The notes beneath the pieces are model-generated. The model searched no databases and was not told the DNA's origin. It saw only the letters and a program-made list of their open reading frames with translations. Made by a program: the position numbers and the translations under genes. Of a stretch of DNA of 19,960 nucleotides, positions 8,788-15,647 are shown piece after piece. Source of the DNA: Schleiferiaceae bacterium (lineage in GTDB: Bacteria > Bacteroidota > Bacteroidia > Flavobacteriales > Schleiferiaceae). The stretch lies in assembly GCA_023260615.1 (NCBI GenBank), contig JALQUY010000016.1:1-19960 (forward strand), read 5' to 3'. How positions within the stretch are numbered: the first letter of the stretch is position 1; each line of letters opens with the position of its first letter.

Positions 8788-9522
8788 TTACCGATGGAGC
8801 ACGGGGCGGCTAGGTGCTGCATCGTTGGCTAAGGGGGACACTTGTAAACTCAAGGACCAGGTGCCATCCTGAGCCCCCTGTGGCACGTACACCAACTCTG
8901 TAATCGTGGCGTGGCTGCGGGCTTCCGGTCCTGGCGTTGTCGCCTTGGCGTCCAAGCCCCAGAACGCACGGTGGCAGGCCAAAGCCCCTCCATCCTCTTC
9001 GCGGTCTACGGACGGCAAATCCACCACCCAATGGTCAATGCCCAAAGCGGCCAACTCCCTGCCCACCGCGGCGTCGAAGTAGGGTGCATCCCCATTGGAA
9101 TAGTTCACCTCCCGCTTGCTGGGCGCATTGGGCAAGGTCCGAACCACCAAAGCCTGATGCCCTTCTAGGCCACCAGCGCGTTCTATGGCTTGGCGCACGT
9201 CCTCCCACGCCATGCAGGCTCCGAGGGATTCACGTCGCGTGGGCGTGACCGAAATCAATAGGGCTTTCAGCACAAATGGAATAGGAACCTGATGCACTGG
9301 AAAGTAGCCGGCACACACATGGCCCAAGGTTTCCGTGTGGCTGCCATGCGCATGCGGATTGAGTTCCCACGTCATGAAATTCACGGCACCTCCTTCTTCG
9401 ACCGAACCCACCCAATCTCCAAGGCGAACGGGGCTTTTTGAAGGGCCTGGAATGTACCACGCCCGGCTTCGGCCCACTTCTATGGCCAAACTCAAATCGT
9501 AAAATTCCTGCGCTATGCCCAT
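8788..9522 (-). CDS. Cyclase-family (kynurenine formamidase-like fold) hydrolase
   Basis: 244 aa from the ATG at 9520-9522 (MGIAQEFYDLSLAIEV). An upstream in-frame GTG (9547-9549) would overlap hemW by 20 nt and is less likely. The protein resembles the PF04199 cyclase family, which includes metal-dependent arylformamidases. The metal/active-site motif HxGTHxD appears as NPHAHGSHTE (55-64), with Ser for Thr and Glu for Asp, followed by LGHVC. From memory this variant typifies a Bacteroidota subgroup of cyclase-family proteins without assigned substrate. Likely cytoplasmic; no signal peptide. It starts 7 nt after the hemW stop. Kynurenine formamidase is possible but unproven, and the metal site differs from that of characterised enzymes. 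Confidence 0.75.
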   Translation of the reverse strand: MGIAQEFYDLSLAIEVGRSRAWYIPGPSKSPVRLGDWVGSVEEGGAVNFMTWELNPHAHGSHTETLGHVCAGYFPVHQVPIPFVLKALLISVTPTRRESLGACMAWEDVRQAIERAGGLEGHQALVVRTLPNAPSKREVNYSNGDAPYFDAAVGRELAALGIDHWVVDLPSVDREEDGGALACHRAFWGLDAKATTPGPEARSHATITELVYVPQGAQDGTWSLSLQVSPLANDAAPSRPVLHR

Positions 9523-9529
9523 CGGAGGT

Positions 9530-10720
9530 CTAAGGTAGGTCTTCCGCACTAACGAAGCCGTCCGCCGCGATGCGGTCCATCCAAAGCAGTCCTTCGTCGG
9601 TCAGGCTCCAAGCCTCGGCCGTTTGCAGCATCCAGCCCTTCCGAACATAGGTCTCCCAAGCGCCATCCAAAGCCTTGGCGTGGTCCCCTACGTCGCCTCG
9701 TGAAAGTCCCTCCGCCCGTCGCAAGCTGGTCATAATGCGCTCGTTCAAGCGGTCCAGGGGGCTGAGGTGTTCGGATTCGGAGCAACTGGTTGGTTGGTTG
9801 GATGGTTGGCTAGTTTGTTGGTTCGCTGGTTGGTTGGATGGGCCAGGGGGTGCGGGGGTTTGGGCCCACGCTTTCAAGTATCGGGCGTTGTTGGGCAGGT
9901 TCCAGCGACGTTCATCGCGGCCATCAAACGAGTGAGCACCGGGACCAATGCCCAAATAGGCCTCGCCCGCCCAGTACGCGCTGTTGTGTTGCGCGCGCCA
10001 GCCGGGGAGGCTGGCGTTGCTGATTTCGTAGGGATCCCAGCCTTGGGAGCGGAGGTGCTTGCGGAGCCAGAGGAAGTCCTCGCTGGCGCGCGCATCGTCC
10101 GGCGAAGCCGTTTTGCCGCTTTGGATGGCATGGTGCAAAGCGGTGCGCTCCTCGACCGTGAGCGCATAGGTCGAAAGGTGGGGCGTCCCCAGCTCCAAGG
10201 CCATGCCGACGTTGTCCTGCCATTCGCCCAGGCTGGTGCCGGGGAGGCCATAGATGAGGTCCAGGCTGATGTTTTCAAATCCAGCGTCTTGGGCGCGGGC
10301 GATGCCTTCTTGCGCTTGACGGCCCGTGTGGGCCCGGTTCATCCACGCCAAACGGGCATCCACAAAGGTTTGAACCCCCACGCTCAAACGGTTAATGCCC
10401 AAGCGACGCCATGCCGCGAGGTGGTCGGCCGTTAGATCCTCGGGATTGGCCTCCAAGGTGAACTCACCCCCCGGCTGGAGGGGGCTGTGGCGGCGAAGCG
10501 TCTCCGTCAGCGCCTCCATCGAGGCGGCCGGAAGCACCGAAGGGGTTCCGCCGCCCCAGTACCAGGTGGCCATGGGATGCCCCTGAGGCCAGCGTGCGCG
10601 AAGTTCGTTTTGCATCGCCTCCACCATGGCGGGGAGCGTGGAAAGCTGGGTGGAAAAGTGGAAGTCGCAGTAGGTACAGGCCTTTCGGCAGTACGGCACG
10701 TGCAGGTAGAGGCCAGCCAT
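9530..10720 (-). CDS. hemW: Radical SAM heme chaperone HemW
   Basis: 396 aa. HemW binds heme and a 4Fe-4S cluster and delivers heme to respiratory proteins; it is not the coproporphyrinogen dehydrogenase HemN. The radical SAM motif is C11xxxC15xxC18xF20; the Phe where HemN has a fourth Cys is the HemW signature. Also present are GGGTPS (56-61), the HNxxYW heme-binding motif (H245-W250), GIGPGAHSF (257-265) and the C-terminal NERIMTSLRRAEG domain. Between the core and the C-terminal domain lies an unusual Pro/Asn/Gln/Ser-rich insert (about 288-316) encoded by a 12-nt tandem repeat. The ATG overlaps the kinase stop by 1 nt (TGATG). The insert leaves the frame open and all catalytic residues intact, so the protein should be functional. 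Confidence 0.93.
   Translation of the reverse strand: MAGLYLHVPYCRKACTYCDFHFSTQLSTLPAMVEAMQNELRARWPQGHPMATWYWGGGTPSVLPAASMEALTETLRRHSPLQPGGEFTLEANPEDLTADHLAAWRRLGINRLSVGVQTFVDARLAWMNRAHTGRQAQEGIARAQDAGFENISLDLIYGLPGTSLGEWQDNVGMALELGTPHLSTYALTVEERTALHHAIQSGKTASPDDARASEDFLWLRKHLRSQGWDPYEISNASLPGWRAQHNSAYWAGEAYLGIGPGAHSFDGRDERRWNLPNNARYLKAWAQTPAPPGPSNQPANQQTSQPSNQPTSCSESEHLSPLDRLNERIMTSLRRAEGLSRGDVGDHAKALDGAWETYVRKGWMLQTAEAWSLTDEGLLWMDRIAADGFVSAEDLP
9782..9841. repeat. 12-nt tandem repeat inside hemW (degenerate TGGT tetramers)
   Basis: On the coding strand the unit is CCATCCAACCAA, encoding Pro-Ser-Asn-Gln. Five consecutive units encode PSNQ, PANQ, QTSQ, PSNQ and PTSC; the first and fourth are identical (9830-9841 and 9794-9805) and the fifth is strongly diverged. 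On the plus strand the tract is 14 tetramers from 9787 to 9842, seven exactly TGGT, so 4-nt and 12-nt periods coincide. The longest pure tetramer run is three, so slippage should be rare now. Confidence 0.85.
9840..9864 (+). other. Canonical G-quadruplex motif in the template strand of hemW
   Basis: The plus strand has four G-tracts: GGG 9840-9842, GGGGG 9846-9850, GGGGG 9854-9858 and GGG 9862-9864, each separated by exactly three bases (CCA, TGC, TTT). This satisfies the G3+N1-7 intramolecular quadruplex rule. It abuts the TGGT repeat, whose GG runs (9788-9801) could form a further two-tetrad structure. hemW is transcribed from this strand as template. Folding is predicted, not shown. Confidence 0.6.
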
Positions 10721-11871
10721 CAGCGCGGCAGTTCAATGCGGAAGGTGCTGCCTTCTCCGGGGGCACTTCGGTGAACGCTGAGGGTGCCTCCGTGGCCCGC
10801 TTCAATGATGCGTTTGGAGAGCGACAGGCCCAGGCCCCACCCGCGGGTCTTGGTCGTAAATCCTGGATTGAAAACGGAGCGCTTGACGCGTGGAGACATG
10901 CCTTTTCCGGTGTCGCTGACATCGATGATGACTTTTCGGCTTAGGATTTGGCCCGAAATCGTCAACGTGCCCCTCCCCTCCATCGCGTCCATCGCATTTC
11001 GCAGCAAATTTTCCACCACCCAGCCGAGCAAAACGGGCTGCATGGGCACGTGAGGAAGATCTTCCGGCAGTTCAACGGTGAAGGTGATGTCCTCTGAGCT
11101 GCGGCGTTGCAAATACTCGACGGTGCTGTGGATGAGTTCGGACACATCGCCCAGTTGGCCTTTTCCGTCGATGCCAATTTTGGAGAAACGGTCCGCCACC
11201 GTCTGCAAACGGGCCAAATCTTTTTTAATCTCGGTGACCGCCGCGGGGGACGCGCCTTCCTCTTCCAAGAGGGTCGTCCAGCCGTAGAGGGCGGACAAGG
11301 GCGTGCCAAGTTGATGCGCAGTTTCACGCGCCATGCCGGTCCAAACGCGGTCCTGCTCTGCCTTTCGGGCCCGACTGAAGCCGATATACGCCAAGAGAAT
11401 ATAGGCGCCAATGATGCCCAGCAAAAAGCGCGGATAAAAGCGAAGGCGGCGCAAATTGGTCGATTCGTTGCGGTAAATAAACTGGTCCACACCGGGCAGC
11501 AGATGCACGGGAATGGGCGCTGCATAGGCCATCATGCGCGTGAGTTCTGCCTCAATGGCGGCGCTGGAGGTATCGCGTTCGGGCAGGTTGCGGTGGTTCA
11601 AAATGACCCCGTTGGCATCCGTGAGGATCAGAGGAATGGTCGTATTTAGCTCGATGATGCGCGTGGCAAGCGTGAGGTCCGCTTCCGGATCGCTCTGCAC
11701 AATGCTTTCAACGGCTTCTGCCCAAAGTTCAACGCGGCGTTCTTCTTCCGCACGCAAACGCGCGGCAAACTGCTCGGTATACCACAGCGTCAAGGCGCCG
11801 ATGGCCACGGCCGAAAGGAGCAATGCGCCTTTCCAAACATTTTTCACCTGGTAGAGATCCATCCGTGCCAT
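10720..11871 (-). CDS. Membrane sensor histidine kinase (orphan)
   Basis: 383 aa. It has an N-terminal helix (about 14-31), a periplasmic sensor region (about 35-147) rich in charged residues, a second helix (about 149-165), then cytoplasmic kinase modules. The H-box is MARETAHQLGTPLS with phosphoacceptor H186. The ATPase domain shows the N-box NLLRNAMDAMEG, the G1 box DTGKGM and the G2 box GWGLGLSLSKRI. No response regulator is adjacent, so its partner and signal are unknown. A second ATG at 11860-11862 (MDLYQVKN) could be the true start; it would give a ~9-nt leader from the TACCTTCG box, whereas the first ATG would give a leaderless message. Its stop overlaps the hemW start (TGATG), so expression of the two is probably linked. 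Confidence 0.92.
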   Translation of the reverse strand: MARMDLYQVKNVWKGALLLSAVAIGALTLWYTEQFAARLRAEEERRVELWAEAVESIVQSDPEADLTLATRIIELNTTIPLILTDANGVILNHRNLPERDTSSAAIEAELTRMMAYAAPIPVHLLPGVDQFIYRNESTNLRRLRFYPRFLLGIIGAYILLAYIGFSRARKAEQDRVWTGMARETAHQLGTPLSALYGWTTLLEEEGASPAAVTEIKKDLARLQTVADRFSKIGIDGKGQLGDVSELIHSTVEYLQRRSSEDITFTVELPEDLPHVPMQPVLLGWVVENLLRNAMDAMEGRGTLTISGQILSRKVIIDVSDTGKGMSPRVKRSVFNPGFTTKTRGWGLGLSLSKRIIEAGHGGTLSVHRSAPGEGSTFRIELPR

Positions 11872-11876
11872 TTTAA

Positions 11877-11884
11877 CGAAGGTA
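11877..11884 (-). promoter_or_regulatory. -7-like TACCTTCG box before the histidine kinase
   Basis: The minus strand reads TACCTTCG, one mismatch from TAnnTTTG, ending 5 nt before the first kinase ATG. The same octamer precedes the SDR and aminopeptidase P genes at nearly the same distance, which supports a functional role. A -33 element is not evident in the 85-nt divergent gap 11872-11956. Confidence 0.45.
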
Positions 11885-11941
11885 AGCGCTGTTTTTTTGC
11901 GGATTTTGAACCCTGGCCTGTTTTTTGAGTTCAGGAAGTGT

Positions 11942-11949
11942 CATTTTTG
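11942..11949 (+). promoter_or_regulatory. Possible -7 element for the metallophosphoesterase
   Basis: The plus strand reads CATTTTTG, one mismatch from TAnnTTTG, ending 7 nt before the ATG at 11957. TTTG copies occur upstream at 11905 and 11924 but not at the standard spacing. The stretch is T-rich, so chance matches are likely. Confidence 0.3.
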
Positions 11950-11956
11950 CACCGCC

Positions 11957-13174
11957 ATGCGTAGCCCCCTCTTCCTTCTTTTTCCTTTGGCCATTTTTGT
12001 CGCCTTGGACCTTTTGGCTTTCCAGACCTTCAAGGCCTTGGATTTGGGCCGAATTTTTCACCGTCTCTATTGGCTGATTCATGGCTTGGGCTACGCCTAT
12101 ATCCTGTTCGCAATTTTTCAGTTTGATCCTCAAGCGAGCCCTGCGGAAATCCGCCGCGGCATGCAAGGGTTCATGATCTACGCTATTGCACTTTATGTGC
12201 CAAAAATCTTCCCCGTTGCCGTTGGCCTCCTGGAAGACGTGGCCCGAACAGGCGCCTGGGTCGCCGGCAAGGGTTGGATGAGCCGCCGCCAGTTTGTCGC
12301 CACCTTGGGCTGGGGCTTGGCCGCCATCCCCTTTGTAGGCATTTTGCACGGGGTCTTCCGCGGCCGGTCCAAGTACCGCGTCCTTAATAACGTCGTTAAA
12401 GTCAAAGGTTTACCTAAGGCTTTCCACGGGTTTAAGCTGCTCCAAATTTCGGACATCCACAGCGGGAGCTTCAGCGATCCAGACGAGGTGCAACTTGGCA
12501 TTGATATGGTGATGGCCCAAAAGGTGGACGCCATTGCCTTCACCGGCGACCTTGTCAATAACGTGGCGGAGGAAATGACCCCCTGGATCGCTGCCTTTCA
12601 AAAAATTCAAGCGCCTCACGGCGTCTTTTCCATTCTGGGCAACCACGACTATGGCGATTACTGGCAATGGCCCAGCGCAACCGCCAAAGTGGACAATTTC
12701 AACGCCCTGTGTGCGACACACGCCAAACTAGGTTGGACGCTGCTCCGCAATGAACACCGCCTGATTGAAAAAGACGGCGAGCACCTGGAGATTGTGGGCA
12801 TCGAAAACTGGGGCAAGCCGCCCTTCCCGCAGTACGGTGATTTGGAACAAGCCTTGGACGGCTTGCCTTTGGACAGCCCCAAGGTGCTCCTGAGCCACGA
12901 CCCCTCGCACTACGACGCACAAGTCGTACAGCACCCTGCCAATATTGCCTTGACCTTGAGCGGCCACACCCACGGCATGCAGTTTGGCATCGAAATTCCA
13001 GGCTGGTTGAAGTGGAGCCCGGTGAAGTTCAAGTACCCTAAATGGGCCGGCAACTACCCCGAAGCAGATCAGCCCCGCACCCTCTATGTGAACCGCGGAT
13101 TTGGCTATTTGGCCTTCCCAGGGCGTGTAGGAATTTGGCCCGAAATCACCGTCCACGAACTGCAGCCCGCCTAA
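11957..13174 (+). CDS. Membrane-anchored metallophosphoesterase (YkuE-like)
   Basis: 405 aa from the ATG at 11957 (MRSPLFLLFP); an in-frame TTG at 11897 would add 20 atypical residues before the first helix. The N-terminal ~130 residues carry hydrophobic segments near 4-22, 36-54, 72-92 and 114-130. The last is preceded by MSRRQF (108-113), resembling a twin-arginine signal. The C-terminal calcineurin-like domain has the full dinuclear metal signature: DIH (D166, H168), GDLVNN (D198), GNHD (228-231), SHDPSHY (H314) and GHTHGMQ (336-342). Related YkuE-type proteins are metal-dependent phosphodiesterases acting outside the membrane; the substrate here is unknown. It is followed after 24 nt by the T9SS protein gene on the same strand. 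Confidence 0.88.
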   Translation: MRSPLFLLFPLAIFVALDLLAFQTFKALDLGRIFHRLYWLIHGLGYAYILFAIFQFDPQASPAEIRRGMQGFMIYAIALYVPKIFPVAVGLLEDVARTGAWVAGKGWMSRRQFVATLGWGLAAIPFVGILHGVFRGRSKYRVLNNVVKVKGLPKAFHGFKLLQISDIHSGSFSDPDEVQLGIDMVMAQKVDAIAFTGDLVNNVAEEMTPWIAAFQKIQAPHGVFSILGNHDYGDYWQWPSATAKVDNFNALCATHAKLGWTLLRNEHRLIEKDGEHLEIVGIENWGKPPFPQYGDLEQALDGLPLDSPKVLLSHDPSHYDAQVVQHPANIALTLSGHTHGMQFGIEIPGWLKWSPVKFKYPKWAGNYPEADQPRTLYVNRGFGYLAFPGRVGIWPEITVHELQPA

Positions 13175-13186
13175 GCCCTAAAATCC

Positions 13187-13194
13187 TACCTTTC
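13187..13194 (+). promoter_or_regulatory. Possible -7 element for the T9SS protein gene
   Basis: The plus strand reads TACCTTTC, one mismatch (last base) from TAnnTTTG, ending 4 nt before the ATG at 13199 in a 24-nt gap. It fits the short-spacing pattern seen elsewhere in the window, but read-through from the phosphoesterase gene is equally possible. Confidence 0.3.
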
Positions 13195-13198
13195 CCTC

Positions 13199-14017
13199 AT
13201 GAAAAATCACCTCCTAAAATCCGCTTTGGCCCTTGCCGCCATGGCTTTGGTTACCTATCCTGCTTTGACCAATAAAAATGGTGCACCCGCAGGCAAAACG
13301 GGTTCACCGATGAGCAATGGCCAAACCTGCTACAGCTGCCACTCCGGACCTTCCGTCTCCACCCAGGGAGTGAGCATTACATCGGACATTCCTGCAGATG
13401 GCTATTTGGACAATACGACCTACACCATCACCGTCACGTCTGACGCAGGGACAGCCGGTATGTCCACCGCTGGCTTTGAAGCATCTGTGGAGAAAGTGGG
13501 CAGCCACCAAGGCACCCTCACGGCGGGTAGCGGCACACAATTGAAACAAAGCAATTACGTCACGCAAACGAGTTCCTCCACCTCACCTACTAACGGGGTC
13601 AAGTCGTGGAGCTTTTCCTGGAACAGCGGTACGGGATCCGACAGCGTAACCGTGTACGCCGCCGGCCTTTTTGCCAACGGTAACAACCAGAATTCTGGAG
13701 ACGCCCTCGTGACCACTTCGTTAGAGTTTAAAAAGAGCCACGTGGGCCTGGACGAAGCGTCTACACCTATTGGTCTCACCGCCAGTCCCAACCCTGCGAA
13801 CCATGTACTTCGCTTCTCTGCCCCCGAAGCACGGGCTGCGGGTCGTTTGACGGTCGTTGATGCGCTCGGTCGAGTCGTAGTAGATAGCCCCTGGAGCACC
13901 TCCGATGCAGATGGCCGTTTGCTCAATGTAAGCACCTGGTCTAATGGTATTTACAACGCTTCTATTCGTCTGGAAACGGGTAAAAATGCCCAAGTCCGAT
14001 TCCAAGTACTCCATTAA
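13199..14017 (+). CDS. Secreted T9SS type A sorting-domain protein with CxxCH motif
   Basis: 272 aa. A Sec signal peptide covers about residues 1-22 (MKNHLLKSALALAAMALVTYPA). Next comes GAPAGKTGSPMSNGQTCYSCH, with a CxxCH cytochrome-c-like motif at C44, C47 and H48. This opening resembles the Bacteroidota secreted proteins annotated as choice-of-anchor V domain. A Ser/Thr/Gly-rich beta-type domain follows (about 50-185). The C-terminus (about 194-272) is a type A T9SS sorting domain: ASPNPANHVLRF, then VDALGRVV, then GIYNASIRLE, ending FQVLH. The protein should cross the outer membrane by type IX secretion and lose this domain. Heme binding is possible from the motif but unproven. Function unknown. 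A strong terminator lies 115 nt downstream. Confidence 0.88.
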   Translation: MKNHLLKSALALAAMALVTYPALTNKNGAPAGKTGSPMSNGQTCYSCHSGPSVSTQGVSITSDIPADGYLDNTTYTITVTSDAGTAGMSTAGFEASVEKVGSHQGTLTAGSGTQLKQSNYVTQTSSSTSPTNGVKSWSFSWNSGTGSDSVTVYAAGLFANGNNQNSGDALVTTSLEFKKSHVGLDEASTPIGLTASPNPANHVLRFSAPEARAAGRLTVVDALGRVVVDSPWSTSDADGRLLNVSTWSNGIYNASIRLETGKNAQVRFQVLH

Positions 14018-14038
14018 TTTTTTTCAGCGGAGGAAAGT

Positions 14039-14055
14039 TTGGCACGCTTTTGGAA
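14039..14055 (+). promoter_or_regulatory. Sigma-54-like promoter motif
   Basis: TTGGCACG at 14039-14046 is an exact match to the sigma-54 -24 element. After four bases comes TGGAA, a partial match to the -12 element TTGCW (the invariant G is kept, the C is A). A start site would fall near 14065. No ORF follows, only the hairpin region and terminator. The -12 mismatch keeps confidence low. Confidence 0.35.
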
Positions 14056-14064
14056 ATGACCTTA

Positions 14065-14157
14065 AACGAGAGCTTCTGCGTTTAGGTGATTTTGTGTTAG
14101 CGACTCGTTCGTTTCTTTGAACGCTCTCTGGAAACCCCGCTTCGGCGGGGTTTTTTT
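14065..14157 (+). ncRNA. Candidate structured small RNA or structured 3' UTR
   Basis: The gene-free stretch 14018-14202 contains three stem-loops in ~95 nt. The first (14061-14086) is an 8-bp stem plus a 3-bp stem with a bulged G: CTTAAACG-AGA, loop GCT, TCT-G-CGTTTAGG. The second (14106-14123) pairs CGTTC with GAACG around an 8-nt loop. The third is the intrinsic terminator. GAGAGC (14068-14073) can alternatively pair with GCTCTC (14123-14128). With the sigma-54-like motif upstream this could be an independent small RNA. It could also simply be the 3' UTR of the T9SS gene. No known RNA family was recognised. Confidence 0.3.
14132..14157 (+). terminator. Strong rho-independent terminator
   Basis: A GC-rich hairpin, AAACCCCGC (14132-14140), TTCG tetraloop, GCGGGGTTT (14145-14153), runs into a tract of seven T (14151-14157). 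It ends the plus-strand transcripts of the phosphoesterase and T9SS genes. On the opposite strand the stem is followed by only a short T run, so it would act weakly on the converging aldehyde dehydrogenase transcript. Confidence 0.93.
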
Positions 14158-14202
14158 GTGGCCGAAAACAACCGGTTTGGCAAATTCTGCGCGCGAGGGA
14201 AT

Positions 14203-15645
14203 CTACTCGCCTAAATCGATGTAGATGTTTTTGGGCTCCGTGAAGAAACGCAGCGCCTCAAATCCCCCTTCCCGGCCTACCCCGGAGGCCTTCACGCCGC
14301 CAAAGGGCGTCCGCAAGTCGCGCACGAGCCAATTGTTGACCCACACGATACCGCTGTGAATGTGCGCGGCTACGCGGTGTGCGCGCTTGAGATTTTCGGT
14401 CCAAACCGTGGCCGCCAAGCCGTACTTGGTGGCATTGGCAAGCGCCAAGGCTTCCGCTTCGCTGTCAAACGCTTGGATGGTCACGACGGGGCCAAAAATT
14501 TCTTCCTGGTTGGTGCGGCAGCCCATGTTCAAGCCGGTGATGACCGTGGGCGCCACGTAGAAGCCTCCTTCTGCGCCTTCCGGATACAGGGCCTGGCCAC
14601 CACATTCCACCGTTCCGCCTTCTTCCTGGGCGAGTTGGATGTAGTGGAGAATTTTGGCCTGGTGGTCCTTGGAGACGACGGCGCCTACTTGGGTGGCGGG
14701 ATCGTCGGGTCGGCCAACCTTCAAGGCTTTCACCTTTTCGACAAAGGCGGCCACAAAGCGGTCGTAGAGGGGGCGTTCGACGAGGATTCGGCTCCCACAG
14801 AGGCAAATTTGGCCCTGATTGGCAAAGGAGGACTGCAGCGTGGTGCGCAGCATCTTGTCAAAATCGCAATCCGCGAAGATGACATTGGGGTTCTTGCCGC
14901 CCAATTCCAAACTCAACTTCTTAAACATGGGGGCCGCGATACTGGATATGCGCGCACCCGTCGCCGTTCCTCCCGTAAAGGAAATCACGGGCACCTCTGG
15001 ATGGCTCACCAAAGGCTCGCCCACGTTGGGGCCGGTGCCGTGTACGATGTTGAGCACCCCCGCTGGGAAGCCCACTTCGTCCAAAATTTCACTCAGCAGA
15101 TAGGCCGTCGCAGGCGTCACCTCCGAAGGCTTCGCTACCACGGTATTGCCCGCGGCGAGCGCCGGCGCAATCTTCCACGTGAACAGATAAAGCGGAAGGT
15201 TCCACGGACTGATGCAAGCCACCACCCCAATGGGGCGGCGCAGCGTGTAGTTGAAGCCTTGCGCGCCCATGTCGTGGCTCTCCGAGGCGTCGTGCAAAAT
15301 CGCCGTCGCGTAGAACGCAAAATTGTCCCGGGCCCGGGGAATGTCCACCCGCGTCGCCAACTTCACGGGCTTGCCATTGTCCTTGGACTCTGCGGCCGCC
15401 AGCTCGTCCAAACGCTCTTCGATGCGCTGCGAAACGCGGAGCATGTGGGCACTGCGCTCGGCCGCGGTCAAGTTGGACCACAGGGGAAAGGCCTTTTGGG
15501 CCGCTGCGATGGCGCGCGCTACATCTTCGGCTCCGCTATCCGGGATCTCCCCGTAGACTTCGCCCGTCGCCGGAGCCACATTGGGGAGGTAGGCGCCGTT
15601 AGCGGGTGCGGCAAACTGTCCGTCGATGTAATTCTGAATGCGCAT
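14203..15645 (-). CDS. Aldehyde dehydrogenase, 2-aminomuconate/2-hydroxymuconate semialdehyde type
   Basis: 480 aa NAD(P)+-dependent aldehyde dehydrogenase. Catalytic elements are complete: SPWNL with N149, the nucleotide-binding FTGGTATG (223-230), the general-base Glu in LELGG (E247) and the nucleophile in NQGQIC (C281). The C-terminal part, WLVRDLRTPFGGVKASGVGREGG then FFTEPKNIYI, closely resembles the family 8 clade that includes 2-aminomuconic and 2-hydroxymuconic semialdehyde dehydrogenases of the kynurenine and meta-cleavage pathways. The gene begins 2 nt after the SDR stop, so the two are co-transcribed. Other kynurenine genes are not visible; the clade call rests on remembered motif similarity. 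Confidence 0.85.
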   Translation of the reverse strand: MRIQNYIDGQFAAPANGAYLPNVAPATGEVYGEIPDSGAEDVARAIAAAQKAFPLWSNLTAAERSAHMLRVSQRIEERLDELAAAESKDNGKPVKLATRVDIPRARDNFAFYATAILHDASESHDMGAQGFNYTLRRPIGVVACISPWNLPLYLFTWKIAPALAAGNTVVAKPSEVTPATAYLLSEILDEVGFPAGVLNIVHGTGPNVGEPLVSHPEVPVISFTGGTATGARISSIAAPMFKKLSLELGGKNPNVIFADCDFDKMLRTTLQSSFANQGQICLCGSRILVERPLYDRFVAAFVEKVKALKVGRPDDPATQVGAVVSKDHQAKILHYIQLAQEEGGTVECGGQALYPEGAEGGFYVAPTVITGLNMGCRTNQEEIFGPVVTIQAFDSEAEALALANATKYGLAATVWTENLKRAHRVAAHIHSGIVWVNNWLVRDLRTPFGGVKASGVGREGGFEALRFFTEPKNIYIDLGE

Positions 15646-15647
15646 GC

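Noticed and set aside
9782..9842. Short repeats as a possible CRISPR array
   Set aside because: Units are contiguous 12-mers without spacers and lie inside the hemW reading frame.
11897..11956. Upstream TTG start for the metallophosphoesterase
   Set aside because: It adds a Cys/Phe-rich stretch unlike the family; the ATG at 11957 opens directly into the first membrane helix.
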